Of a stretch of DNA of 39,841 bases, positions 8,001-16,942 are shown piece after piece. Source of the DNA: Pseudomonadota bacterium (GTDB taxonomy: Bacteria > Verrucomicrobiota > Verrucomicrobiia > Limisphaerales > SXTU01); the NCBI GenBank assembly GCA_009922615.1, contig RFVF01000044.1:1-39841 (forward strand), read 5' to 3'. The position numbers and the translations under genes were made by a program. The first letter of the stretch is position 1; each line of letters begins with the position of its first letter. The notes beneath the pieces were generated by a model that was not told the origin of the DNA, did no database searches, and was given only the letters and a program-made list of their open reading frames with translations.

Positions 8001-10199
8001 TCAACCGCCGAAGAGTAGGGCCGGATTCTCCCGGTCTTGATCGAGCTTGTAGCGGGGGAACGCCTTAAGGTTGAAGGTGAACCCAACGGTGTAGTCATGC
8101 ACCCCATTGCCCAGATCCCGGACGCGGAGGGTAAACGCGCCGACCCAGCTCCGGAAGTCCCGGTAGACGGTGTAGGATTGCTCTTCCATCCGCCCATTGC
8201 GCGCCTCGAAGAAGTGGCGGGTGCGCAGGGCGTAGTTTTCGTTGATGCGATAGTGAAAGCCGGAGGTGATCAAGTTGTTCCCGGGGCCGGCCAGAAACAG
8301 CGGATCGCTGCGCACATACCGGTGGCCCAGCATGAAGCTCCAGTCATCCCCCGGAGCCAGCGTCGCGTGATGGTCGGCAATGCGCCAGTGGCCGCTGTCA
8401 AAGTTGTAGCGCGTCTCGGAGGCGAGCGTGAGCCAGTCGCGCGGCTTGAATTCCAAGTCGGAAAAACCATCGGAGAACGTGCCCTGGCCGGTCCGCGGCT
8501 TCACGCGCCAATCCGTGTAAAGCGCCCACTTGAGCAGCGTGTCTACGCGGTCGTTGCGCTTGGTCTGGACGGTGTTCCGCAGGCTGAAGCGGAAAACGTT
8601 TTCACTGTCCACCGAGTCGATCGCGTTGTAGTCGGGGAAATCAATCGGCAGCAGGCGCAGGCTGGCCTGCTCGCCATCGAACTGCGGCAGCGTGGTCGGC
8701 AGCCGGTTGGGCGAGGGGACAAACGCATAATTCACGCCCGGCTCGAGGATGTGGCGGAGGCCCTTGGCCTGTAGCCACGGGATTTCCTTGTCCGGCAGCG
8801 TCTGGTGCAGCTTGAAAGTCACCTCGCAGCCGGTGTTGAACACGCCGCGATTGGCCTCGGTGGCGGTCGCCCCAAACCCATCGGTCTCCGTGTAGTGCGT
8901 GAGCCGCCCGCCAACGCGCGGCGTGACGTTGAGCCAGCCGAAGAAATTCCACGGCAGCACGACCTGATGGTACGTGTCAGCGCGTCCGGCCGCGAAACTG
9001 TTGGCCGCATTGTCCGCAAAAGTGTGCCGGTAGTAGCCGACCGAGCTGTCACTCTCGTAATAGAGCGGTGTGACACCGACCTGCTGACGTAGCCCGGTGA
9101 GTTTCACATCCGGCAGCCGCTCGACGGTTTCGAAGAAGTCGTTGATGCGCGGCTGAACGAGCAGGTTGAGGCCCCAGTTGGACCAGAGCTGATCCACTTC
9201 AAGGAACGTGCTCGGCTGTGGATTGCGGTAGTAATCCGAGAGCGAGAAATCGCGCACCACATAAGGATCACCCTGCTCGCGCACCACGGCCTTGACCGTC
9301 AGGTTGGTGCGGATCTCCACGCTGTGGGAAAAGCTGATCCGATGCCGGTCGCTGTCGATGGGCATGCCCAAGGCATTCGTGCCCGCCCGGTCGTCATGCG
9401 CGTAATAAAACCTGAACTCTCCCTTTCCCCAACGGCCCGCATCGTAATGAAAATCCGAGCCCGTGCCCACGCCACGCAACTGGCGGTAGTCCAGATGCAG
9501 GTCCACGCTGACGTTTGTGTTGAATGCGTGGTGGTAAGTGCCCAGCGCAAACGGTCCATACAGGCTCCGGTAGCCCGGTGTAACCACCCAGTAATCCCCG
9601 TGGGACACCAAGTCCCGCGAGTATTTCGGCCAATACATAACCGGCACCTCCCCGACATAAAGCGTCGCCTCCTCCGCCACGAAGCTCTTCCCCGGGATGA
9701 GGGTCAGCCGCCGGCAGCGGATGCGGTGCCCCGGCTCGCCCAAGTCATCCGTCGTCACGAACGCATTCGTCGCCGTCTGTGTGTTGGCGGTCTTGTCACT
9801 CTGCAGATTCATCCCGGCGAGAAAGTAGTGGCCCGCGCCGGTCCGGAATTCCTCTCCCTTCATCACCTTTGTCTTGAAGTTGTATTCCAGCTTCTCGCCC
9901 CGCCACAAATGCCCTTCGCCCCGCAGGAAAACCGTTCCCTCTGCCAGCGCTTCACCGGTTGCCTGATTGAGCTGCACGCGATCGGCCGTGAGCTCCACGT
10001 CCTTGCCCTGGACGGTTTCATAGCGCACCCGCACGCCGCCCGTGGCTTTCATCAGACCCGTCTTCAAGTCGTAGGACTGCGAGCCTTCCTTGGACAACGG
10101 CTCGATCTGATAGCTGCCCGGCGCCTCTGCCGCCCCAGCCGAGCCGAGGGCCAGAAGCACTCCCGCCATCCATCCCGCGATGCAACGCCGCCAATTCAT
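8001..10199 (-). CDS. lptD: LPS-assembly outer-membrane protein LptD
   Basis: LptD forms the outer-membrane part of the lipopolysaccharide exporter. The 732-aa protein begins with a signal peptide (MNWRRCIAGWMAGVLLALG, cleavage near GAAEA). An OstA/LptA-like beta-taco domain follows at about residues 35-170 (GGVRVRYETVQGKDVELTADRV, AEGTVFLRGEG). The rest is rich in alternating aromatic and polar strands typical of the LptD barrel (PVMYWPKYSRDL, GSDFHYDAGRWGKGEFRFYY), and the protein ends close to KAFPRYKLDQDREN. The paired cysteines of the E. coli protein are not obvious. Its presence implies a diderm cell making LPS or an LPS-like glycolipid, in keeping with the neighbouring sugar operon. 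Confidence 0.9.
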   Translation of the reverse strand: MNWRRCIAGWMAGVLLALGSAGAAEAPGSYQIEPLSKEGSQSYDLKTGLMKATGGVRVRYETVQGKDVELTADRVQLNQATGEALAEGTVFLRGEGHLWRGEKLEYNFKTKVMKGEEFRTGAGHYFLAGMNLQSDKTANTQTATNAFVTTDDLGEPGHRIRCRRLTLIPGKSFVAEEATLYVGEVPVMYWPKYSRDLVSHGDYWVVTPGYRSLYGPFALGTYHHAFNTNVSVDLHLDYRQLRGVGTGSDFHYDAGRWGKGEFRFYYAHDDRAGTNALGMPIDSDRHRISFSHSVEIRTNLTVKAVVREQGDPYVVRDFSLSDYYRNPQPSTFLEVDQLWSNWGLNLLVQPRINDFFETVERLPDVKLTGLRQQVGVTPLYYESDSSVGYYRHTFADNAANSFAAGRADTYHQVVLPWNFFGWLNVTPRVGGRLTHYTETDGFGATATEANRGVFNTGCEVTFKLHQTLPDKEIPWLQAKGLRHILEPGVNYAFVPSPNRLPTTLPQFDGEQASLRLLPIDFPDYNAIDSVDSENVFRFSLRNTVQTKRNDRVDTLLKWALYTDWRVKPRTGQGTFSDGFSDLEFKPRDWLTLASETRYNFDSGHWRIADHHATLAPGDDWSFMLGHRYVRSDPLFLAGPGNNLITSGFHYRINENYALRTRHFFEARNGRMEEQSYTVYRDFRSWVGAFTLRVRDLGNGVHDYTVGFTFNLKAFPRYKLDQDRENPALLFGG

Positions 10200-10427
10200 G
10201 TGTGCGCCGAGTCAACCAAACCCCGTGCGCAGTGCCAAGCTGAGAATAGGCCTCAACTGCACCGATGGTGGGGACGGCGGATTGACTTCACCTCCTGCTT
10301 CGCCGACAAATCTCCCGTGACCAAGAGCCAAGCTGCGACGTGCGCATAATCGAAGCCGATAGCGTGGACTGCCAATCTCACTTTAAGCCCGCGCCGCGGA
10401 GGAGACGACGTGAGGCGTCTCTCGTTC

Positions 10428-10455
10428 CATCTCGCATTCTGCATTCCACTTTCCG
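10428..10455. repeat. Single-arm heptad repeat upstream of the VWA gene
   Basis: Four related 7-bp units (CATCTCG, CATTCTG, CATTCCA, CTTTCCG) run in register about 50 bp before the VWA start codon. No complementary arm was found nearby. The sequence differs from the other heptad runs in the window but the period is the same. Confidence 0.6.
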
Positions 10456-10489
10456 TATGGGTCAGAGCCTCGTCGCGTCGGCACCTACC

Positions 10490-10496
10490 GGGGAGG
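10490..10496 (+). promoter_or_regulatory. Strong ribosome-binding site deciding a TTG start
   Basis: GGGGAGG lies 7 nt upstream of the TTG at 10504. No in-frame ATG exists before the first transmembrane segment, so this site is the main reason for choosing the TTG as start. Confidence 0.65.
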
Positions 10497-10503
10497 CTGC
10501 GGC

Positions 10504-12696
10504 TTGACCACCTGGTCCTTGGCCTCTTCTCCATGGCTCATCCTGCTCGGCGCGGCCGTGTGGACGGGCGCGGCTTGGCTGTGCTGGCAGAACGCCACGC
10601 GGCGCGGGGGGAAGACCGCGGTGTTCATGGAAGCGCTGCGGCTCGTCATCATGACGCTGCTGGTCTTCACGCTGTTCCGGCCTGAGCTGGTGCGGCGCAT
10701 CGAGCGCAAGGAATCGCCGCAAATCGCCGTGCTGCTCGACGCCTCTGGCAGCATGGCCACGCGGGACGTGCGCGGCGGCTCGAACGTCTTCACGCGCGCG
10801 GAGTGGCTCGCGGCGCGACGCGCGACAAACTTTTGGAAGCCGTTGGAAAAGTCCGGCAAGGTCATCGTCGAGGACTTCTCCGCGCCCCCGGCGGACACGA
10901 ACTTCAACGCACAGGCCGAGGCCGGCACGGACTTGAGCGCCGCGCTTGAAGCGTCGCTTCAGCGGCACAAGAACCTCCGCGCCGTGCTCGTGCTGACGGA
11001 CGGTGACTGGAACGCCGGCAAGCCGCCGTTGCTCGCCGCCGCGCGATTCCGCGAGACGGACACGCCCATCTTCGCCGTCGGCGTGGGCGCGGAGCAGCCG
11101 TTGCCGGACTTGGTTTTGGAGCGCGCCACGGTGCCGAGCTACGGCCTCATCGGGGAGCAGATTTCCATCCCGTTCCGCATCGCGAGCCATCTGCCGCGCG
11201 AGGTGAAGACGCAGCTCATCATTGACGCGGGCGACGGCGAGGAAGTGAAGAAGGACATCACCATCCCGGCGGGCGGGCAGTTGCAGGACGCCATCGTGTG
11301 GTCCCCGCGCAACGTCGGTGAGCAGACCATCTCGCTGCGCCTGCCGCCCGAGGCCGACGAGGCGCTGACGGACAACAACGCGCAGCAGTTCCGTATCGCC
11401 GTGCGCGCGGAGACGCTCAAGGTGCTCGTGGTGGATTCGCTGCCGCGCTGGGAATACCGCTACCTCCGCAACGCCCTCGAACGCGACCCCGGCGTCGAGT
11501 CGCATTGCGTGCTCTTCCATCCCTCGCTCGGGCCGGGCGGCGGGCGCAACTACCTCTCGTCTTTCCCCGGCACGAAGGAACAGCTCCAACGCTACGACGT
11601 GATTTTCCTCGGCGACGTGGGCGTAGGCGAAGGCGAGCTGAAGGAGTCGGATGTCGCGCTGATTCGCGGCCTCGTCGAGCAACAGGGCAGCGGCCTCATC
11701 TTCCTGCCGGGCCGGCGCGGTCGGCAGATGTCCTTCCTCAACAGCCCGCTTGCCGACCTCATGCCCGTGCAGCTCGACGACAAGCGCCCCGACGGCGTCG
11801 CGTTGCAAAACGAAGTGCCGCTCCTGCTGTCTTCGGTCGGCAAAGGCCACTTGCTCACGCGCTTCGACGGCGACGAAAACCGCAACGACGACATCTGGAA
11901 AAACCTGCCCGGCTTCTACTGGAGTGCCGCCGTGGAGAAGAGCCGGCCCGGCAGCGAAGTGCTCGCCGTCCACGCCTCGATGCGCAACGCGTGGGGCCGT
12001 GTGCCGTTGCTGGTCACTCGTCCGGCGGGCAGCGGCAAGGTGCTTTTCATGGGCACGGACAGCGCGTGGCGCTGGCGGCGCGGCGTCGAGGACAAGTGGC
12101 ATTACCGCTTCTGGAGCCAGGTCGTGCGGTGGATGTCCCACCAGCGGCACCTCGCCGAGCGCGCGGGCGTGCGGCTCACCTTCAGCCCCGAGACGCCCAA
12201 CGCCGGCGACACCGTCTTCCTCCAGGCCACCGTGCTCGACGCGAGCGGCTTCCCGCTGGAGAAGGGCAAGGTGGACGGCAAAATCACTTCGCCCGGCGGC
12301 CGCACGGAGAAGCTCGACTTCGCCGCGCTCGACGGCGGCTGGGGTGTGTTCAAGTCCAGCTTCGTGCCCAAGCAAGGCGGCCCGCACAAAATCCTCCTCA
12401 CCGCCGACGCCGCAGGTCGCAAGCTCGAAACCGAAATCACCGTGACCCAGCCCGTGCGCGAGAAAGTCGGCCAACCCGCGAACTTCACCGTGCTGCGCGA
12501 ACTCGCCTCCCTCACCGGCGGCGCGGTTGGCCCGACCACCGACCTCGCCAAAGTCATCGAGCAAATCAGCCTCCTGCCCGAGCCGAAGCCCTTGGAGCAA
12601 CGCATCCGCCTCTGGGCCGACCCGTGGTGGGCCGGGAGCATCCTCTTCCTGCTGACGGTCTATTGGGTGAGCCGCAAGCTGGCGGGGATGATTTAA
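10504..12696 (+). CDS. VWA-domain membrane protein with glutamine-amidotransferase-like middle
   Basis: The 730-aa protein has two N-terminal hydrophobic segments (about residues 8-25 and 40-58) and then a von Willebrand A domain with the metal-site motif DASGSM at 79-84 and VLVLTDGDWN later. A beta-rich part follows, then a class-I-amidotransferase-like fold starting LKVLVVDSLPRWEYRYL near residue 305, with IFLGDVGVGEGELKE and GLIFLPGRRG. A C-terminal transmembrane segment lies near 705-725. Such BatA/VWA-type proteins occur in Planctomycetes and Verrucomicrobia beside MoxR ATPases, but no MoxR gene is visible here. The amidotransferase part shows no clear catalytic cysteine, so a structural or ligand-binding role is more likely than catalysis. 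The start is TTG with a good ribosome-binding site. Confidence 0.85.
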   Translation: MTTWSLASSPWLILLGAAVWTGAAWLCWQNATRRGGKTAVFMEALRLVIMTLLVFTLFRPELVRRIERKESPQIAVLLDASGSMATRDVRGGSNVFTRAEWLAARRATNFWKPLEKSGKVIVEDFSAPPADTNFNAQAEAGTDLSAALEASLQRHKNLRAVLVLTDGDWNAGKPPLLAAARFRETDTPIFAVGVGAEQPLPDLVLERATVPSYGLIGEQISIPFRIASHLPREVKTQLIIDAGDGEEVKKDITIPAGGQLQDAIVWSPRNVGEQTISLRLPPEADEALTDNNAQQFRIAVRAETLKVLVVDSLPRWEYRYLRNALERDPGVESHCVLFHPSLGPGGGRNYLSSFPGTKEQLQRYDVIFLGDVGVGEGELKESDVALIRGLVEQQGSGLIFLPGRRGRQMSFLNSPLADLMPVQLDDKRPDGVALQNEVPLLLSSVGKGHLLTRFDGDENRNDDIWKNLPGFYWSAAVEKSRPGSEVLAVHASMRNAWGRVPLLVTRPAGSGKVLFMGTDSAWRWRRGVEDKWHYRFWSQVVRWMSHQRHLAERAGVRLTFSPETPNAGDTVFLQATVLDASGFPLEKGKVDGKITSPGGRTEKLDFAALDGGWGVFKSSFVPKQGGPHKILLTADAAGRKLETEITVTQPVREKVGQPANFTVLRELASLTGGAVGPTTDLAKVIEQISLLPEPKPLEQRIRLWADPWWAGSILFLLTVYWVSRKLAGMI

Positions 12697-12721
12697 GCCC
12701 GCAACTCAGGGAACTTGGGGA

Positions 12722-12749
12722 TTGTGACAGCGCAGCGCGGTGCTAAAGT
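12722..12749 (+). promoter_or_regulatory. Possible sigma-70-type promoter for the 1031-aa gene
   Basis: TTGTGA at 12722-12727 and TAAAGT at 12744-12749 are 16 bp apart, each matching four of six consensus bases, in the 68-bp gap before the ATG at 12765. The transcript leader would be short. This is a pattern match only. Confidence 0.3.
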
Positions 12750-12764
12750 CCGTCTGTCGCTCCA

Positions 12765-15700
12765 ATGCCAACAGAAACCCGTATCGCCCTGCCAGACTCG
12801 CTGCGCGCGCAGTTCGCAGCGCTGGAGCGCGCGTTGTGGCGGACGGAGACGACTCACGCGGTGTGCGGCGCGACGGCAGCGCTGGGTGCTTCGTTCGCGT
12901 TGCTGTTTCTCTGCGACCGCATCGGCGACACGCCCAAAGTGCTGCGCGCAACGTTGCTGATCGCGGGCCTTGCGGGCGCGGCGTGGTTCGCGGTGCGTTG
13001 GTGCCGGAGCTGGGTCTGGCAGCGGCGCGATTTGCGGGCGCTGTCGAACGTCGTGCAGCGCGGACACCGGCGACTCGGGGATCGTTTGCTGGGCATCGTG
13101 GAACTCGCGGAGGAACGGCAGCGGCCGCAAAACATGTCGCTCGCGCTGTGCCGCGCGGCCATTCGCCAGGTCTCGGCGGACGCCGCGAAGTTTGATTTCC
13201 TCGCCGTGGTCAACGGCCGACCTGCGCGGCTCGCGGCGTTCGCATTGACTGCCGTGCTCGTGCCGGTGGCCTTTGCGTTCGGTATCGCGCCGGCGGCGGG
13301 TTGGAACGCGCTGCAACGCTGGGCCGTGCCTGTCGCGAGCATCCCGCGCTACACGTTCATCGCGCTGGAAAATGTGCCGGCACAGCTCGTCGTGCCGCAC
13401 GGCGAGGCGTTCGAGCTGGTCGCGAAAGTGAGCTACCGCTCGTTCTGGAAGCCCGCGAGTGCGAGCGGACGCTTCGAGCTGCAGCCCAAACTTTCCGCAC
13501 CGGTGAAGAACGGCTCTGTGAAGCTCACCATCCCAGGCCAGATACAGGACGGTGTGCTCCGCGTGCGGCTGGGCGATGCGACGCACACCATCGCCGTGCG
13601 GCCCATGCACCGGCCCGCGCTCAAGCAGCTCGCGGCCAACGTCACTTTGCCAGATTACCTGCAATACCCGCCGACGAACCAGATCGTGCAGAACGCCACA
13701 CTGCCGGTGCTCGAAGGCAGCCGCATCACGCTCAACGGCACGGCCACCCGCGCGCTCGCATCGGCGGAAGTCACGGTGGACAAGACGGAGCCGGTGTCGC
13801 TGCTGCTCGCGGGCGAGAAGTTCAACAGCGGCTCGCTCAAGCTGGACGCATCGTCCCAAGCCACGTTTGACTGGCGCGATGAGTTTGGGTTGAAACCCGT
13901 CGCGCCGTGGCTGCTCGCGTTGCGTTCGGTGAAGGATGCCGCACCGCGCGTGGACCTCGGCGATTTGCCGCTCGAACTCTCCATCCTCGAAACCGACGTG
14001 CTGCAACTAAAGTTCGCCGCCTCGGACGACTTCGGCGTGCGCGAAGGCGCGGTGAGCTCCGAGATTGTCTCCTCGCTCGATCCGACGAACACCCCGGCGA
14101 TCGCGCAGTTCAAGAAGACCGCGACGGGCGCGCAGGAGCGGCGGTTCACGAACACGTTTCTGTTCAGCCCCACGGTCATGCGCATCCCGGCGGACTCGGT
14201 GGTGGAGGTGAAAGGCCTGGCCACGGATTTCCTTCCGGGCCGCGAGCCGGCGGAGTCGGCGACGCATCGTATTAACATCGTCGGCCTCGCGAAGCACGCT
14301 GAGCTGGTGCGGCAGCAGTTGGACCAGCTCTTCGCGCAGGTCGAGGAAGTGACGCGCAAGGAAGAGGCGATTTCCGCCGCGACCCGCGAGCTGATGGGTT
14401 TGCCGGAAGAAAAATTGAAAGGCGAGGAAGCTGCGAAGAAAGCCGGCGAACAGGCCGATGAACAGGCGCGCAACGCGGCGCAGCTCGAACGCATCGCGCA
14501 GCAGGGCCAGGACATCGTGCGCGAAGCCATGCGCAACCCGACGCTCACCGAGCAAACGTTGCGCGAGTGGACGCAGAATCTGGCGCAGATGAAGTCACTC
14601 GCGCAGGGCGACATGAAGGACGCGCAGCAGGCATTGCAAAAAGCGCAGGAGAGCAACGCCGCCAAGGACCGCGCGGACGAGGCGACCAAGGCGCGCGAGG
14701 CGGAAGAGAAGGCATTGGAGAAGTTGCAGGCGTTGCAAAAGAAGATGAACGACGGCCTGGACAACTTGCAGGCGCTCACGCTGTCGCAGCGGTTGAAAAA
14801 ACTTTCCGAGTCGGAGCAAAGCGTGGGCACGCAGCTCGGCAAGATCGTCGGTGACACGATTGGCCTGCTGCCGCGCGAGTTGCCGGAGCGCTTCAGGAAG
14901 ATCAACGCGTCGCTCGCCGGCGACCAATCCGGCGTGAAGGCGGAGGCGGAAAAAGTCGTGGCCGAGATGAGCCGGTTCTTCGACCGCACGCAGCGCGCGA
15001 ATTACGGCGAGGTGGCGAAGGAGATGAAGCAAATCAACACCACCGCCGAGCTGGACCGCGTGCGCGGACTGATCGACGCAAACATCTCGATGGACGCGAT
15101 GGGCAATCTGGCCACGTGGACCAAGCGCTTTGCCGACTGGGCGAAAAAGCTGGAGCCACCGGAGGAAGAGAGCGAGGGCGGCGGCGACGGCAAAGGCCAG
15201 CCGAAGGAGGACAAGTGGCTCAAGATGTTGATGGCCGCGATACGCCTACGCGCGGGCGAGGCGCGGGTGTTGCAGCAGACGACGTTACTCGAAGAGGAGA
15301 AGGCGCGGAACACCCGCCACGCCGAGGGCGCGCTAAAGGTGGCCGAACAGCAACGAACGTTGCGCGGCGACCTGACCAAGTTGCAGATGAGCAGCGACCT
15401 CGAGGACGCGCGGGATTACCTGCTCGAGACGCAGGACGGCATGCGCGACGCGGAGTCCGCGCTCTTCGACAAGCTCACGGGCGAGCCGGCGCAGAAGCCC
15501 GAGACGGCCGCGCTCGCGCGGCTGAGTGACTTGATCAATTTCATCAACGAGCAGGCCAAGCGGCAGAAGCCCAAGGGCGATCAGCAGCAGCAACAGCAGG
15601 CGCAGCAGGAGGCCGAGATGATGATGCAGATGGCCCGGCAGGAACAGCAGATCGGCATGAAGCCCGGCCAGCAGCCCGGCCAGAGCGCGCAAGGTGGCAC

Positions 15701-15860
15701 CACGGACAAGGCCAGCCCCGCCACGTTGGGCAGCGACGCCCGCGGAGCCGAGGCGGCCGCGCGCCGCACCGGCAAGGGCAGCGGCGTGACGCGGCAAGTC
15801 CCGGCGGAATTCCGCGAGGCACTCGAAGAGTTCTTCAAGGCCGTGGAGGCGAAACCGTGA
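12765..15860 (+). CDS. Large coiled-coil membrane protein of unknown function
   Basis: I do not recognise a characterised family; the architecture resembles DUF4175-type proteins. The 1031-aa protein has hydrophobic segments near residues 40-55, 65-80 and 155-175. A beta-rich region at about 200-500 contains Ig-like strands (LENVPAQLVVPHGEAFELVAKV, ANVTLPDYLQYPP). A long charged coiled coil covers about 515-830, rich in Lys, Glu, Ala and Gln. The tail is low-complexity, Q- and M-rich (about 935-985), and ends GVTRQVPAEFREALEEFFKAVEAKP. The conserved ending PAEFREALEEFFKA recalls proteins encoded beside VWA genes in this phylum. It probably works at the inner membrane with the VWA protein upstream. 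The stop overlaps the next GTG start (GTGA). Confidence 0.8.
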   Translation: MPTETRIALPDSLRAQFAALERALWRTETTHAVCGATAALGASFALLFLCDRIGDTPKVLRATLLIAGLAGAAWFAVRWCRSWVWQRRDLRALSNVVQRGHRRLGDRLLGIVELAEERQRPQNMSLALCRAAIRQVSADAAKFDFLAVVNGRPARLAAFALTAVLVPVAFAFGIAPAAGWNALQRWAVPVASIPRYTFIALENVPAQLVVPHGEAFELVAKVSYRSFWKPASASGRFELQPKLSAPVKNGSVKLTIPGQIQDGVLRVRLGDATHTIAVRPMHRPALKQLAANVTLPDYLQYPPTNQIVQNATLPVLEGSRITLNGTATRALASAEVTVDKTEPVSLLLAGEKFNSGSLKLDASSQATFDWRDEFGLKPVAPWLLALRSVKDAAPRVDLGDLPLELSILETDVLQLKFAASDDFGVREGAVSSEIVSSLDPTNTPAIAQFKKTATGAQERRFTNTFLFSPTVMRIPADSVVEVKGLATDFLPGREPAESATHRINIVGLAKHAELVRQQLDQLFAQVEEVTRKEEAISAATRELMGLPEEKLKGEEAAKKAGEQADEQARNAAQLERIAQQGQDIVREAMRNPTLTEQTLREWTQNLAQMKSLAQGDMKDAQQALQKAQESNAAKDRADEATKAREAEEKALEKLQALQKKMNDGLDNLQALTLSQRLKKLSESEQSVGTQLGKIVGDTIGLLPRELPERFRKINASLAGDQSGVKAEAEKVVAEMSRFFDRTQRANYGEVAKEMKQINTTAELDRVRGLIDANISMDAMGNLATWTKRFADWAKKLEPPEEESEGGGDGKGQPKEDKWLKMLMAAIRLRAGEARVLQQTTLLEEEKARNTRHAEGALKVAEQQRTLRGDLTKLQMSSDLEDARDYLLETQDGMRDAESALFDKLTGEPAQKPETAALARLSDLINFINEQAKRQKPKGDQQQQQQAQQEAEMMMQMARQEQQIGMKPGQQPGQSAQGGTTDKASPATLGSDARGAEAAARRTGKGSGVTRQVPAEFREALEEFFKAVEAKP

Positions 15861-16939
15861 CAAGTTCCAAATCCCAAACCCCAACCTCCAGAGAAGCTCC
15901 AAGCACCAAGCTCCAACGACCTAGGGCTTCGCAGCCGCGTTTTGAGATTTGGTACCTGGTGTTTCTCTGGAGCTTGGGATTTGGGCTTTGGAGCTTCGCG
16001 CCGCGCGCTGCGGCTCAACAACTTTTCATCGAGAAATCCGACGCCAGCCCGGCGGCGATTGACGCGATGTATGTGAAGGGCTTGCAGTATCTCGTGAAGT
16101 CACAATCCGCCGAGGGTGCCTGGGGGGACAGCTACGGCCGCCAACCGGGCGTCATCGGCCTGTGCGTCGTGGCGATGCTCGCGCATGGCGATGACCCGAA
16201 CGTCGGTCCTTACTCCGCCGCCCTCAAGCGCGGCCTGGGAGCCATCCTCGCGATCCAAAGCAAGGAGACCGGCTACATCGGGAACTCGATGTATAACCAC
16301 GGCTTCGCCACGCTCGCGCTGGCGGAGGCTTACGGCGCAGTGGATGACGCGCGGCTCGGGCCGGCGCTGCAACGCGCGATCAATCTCATCGTCGCCTCGC
16401 AGGCCCGCAACCCGACGGGCGGCTGGCGTTATTCCCCGGACAGCACGGACGCGGACACCACGGTGAGCGGCGCGCAGATGGTGGCGATGTTTGCCGCGCG
16501 CAACGCGGGTCTCGCCGTGCCGGAGGAGGCGATTCAGAAAGGGTTGAAATACTTCACCAGTTGCAAGACGCCCGAGGGCGGCTACGGCTACACGGGGAGC
16601 AGCGGTCCCAACGCCGCGCGCTGCGCCATCGGCGTGCTGGTCTTCGCGCTGGCCAAGCAGAAGGACTCGGCGGACTTCAAGAGTGCGTGGCAGTATCTCC
16701 AGCAGGCAGGCGGCGAATCGCACTACCAGCAATACTATCTCTACTACGGCGCGCAGGCCTACTTCCACGCCTCGCCCGAAGCCTGGCGCAAATGGAACGC
16801 CGCCAACATAAAGTTGCTCGCCAGCACGCAGAACAAGGACGGCAGTTGGGACGGCTCGTTTGGCAGCTCCTTCGGCACGGCGGCCTCGCTGCTTTCGCTC
16901 GCGCTGAACTACCGCTTCCTGCCGATTTATGAGCGCTAG
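15857..16939 (+). CDS. Squalene-cyclase/prenyltransferase-repeat secreted protein
   Basis: The 360-aa protein holds alpha/alpha-barrel repeats of the terpene-cyclase/prenyltransferase type: YLVKSQSAEGAWGDSYGR, ILAIQSKETGYIG, GGWRYSPDSTDADTTVSGAQM, GLKYFTSCKTPEGGYGY and LLASTQNKDGSWDGSFG (QW-like motifs). Classic cyclase DxDD and protein-prenyltransferase zinc ligands are not apparent, so a binding role is more likely than catalysis. The GTG start overlaps the previous stop (GTGA). The first 50 residues are encoded by a heptad palindrome. Its left arm gives a polar S/K/Q/P stretch and its right arm the hydrophobic core LVFLWSLGFGLWSF, followed by a plausible cleavage site at RAAA-QQ. A GTG at 15959 is an alternative start that still uses the repeat as signal peptide. 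Confidence 0.85.
   Translation: MTSSKSQTPTSREAPSTKLQRPRASQPRFEIWYLVFLWSLGFGLWSFAPRAAAQQLFIEKSDASPAAIDAMYVKGLQYLVKSQSAEGAWGDSYGRQPGVIGLCVVAMLAHGDDPNVGPYSAALKRGLGAILAIQSKETGYIGNSMYNHGFATLALAEAYGAVDDARLGPALQRAINLIVASQARNPTGGWRYSPDSTDADTTVSGAQMVAMFAARNAGLAVPEEAIQKGLKYFTSCKTPEGGYGYTGSSGPNAARCAIGVLVFALAKQKDSADFKSAWQYLQQAGGESHYQQYYLYYGAQAYFHASPEAWRKWNAANIKLLASTQNKDGSWDGSFGSSFGTAASLLSLALNYRFLPIYER
15861..15998. repeat. Heptad palindrome element coding an N-terminus
   Basis: The left arm (15861-15920) is built of units like TCCAAAT, CCCAAAC and CTCCAAG. The right arm (15941-15998) is its imperfect reverse complement, with units like TTGGGAT, TTGGGCT and TTGGAGC. The spacer is about 20 bp. The element begins directly after the overlapping GTGA and is read through in frame by the squalene-cyclase-repeat gene. 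In RNA it could fold into a long hairpin. Confidence 0.85.
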
Positions 16940-16942
16940 GCT

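Larger units (their letters stand above)
10200..10503. other. Divergent intergenic region between lptD and the VWA gene
   Basis: No gene of its own is supported in these 304 bases. They should hold the outward promoters for lptD and for the VWA cluster, although no convincing -35/-10 pair could be picked by eye. A small hairpin (GAGACG/CGTCTC, 8-nt loop) lies at 10402-10421. It is followed by a heptad run at 10428-10455 and a strong Shine-Dalgarno at 10490-10496. Confidence 0.6.

Noticed and set aside
10253..10534. Small gene in the lptD upstream region
   Set aside because: The frame has no conserved features, overlaps the start of the VWA gene and includes repeat sequence.
10462..12600. A 712-codon open frame antisense to the VWA gene
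   Set aside because: Its product is Arg/Gly/Glu/His-rich without domains, and the opposite strand has a VWA domain with a metal-site motif. It is a shadow caused by high G+C at third positions.
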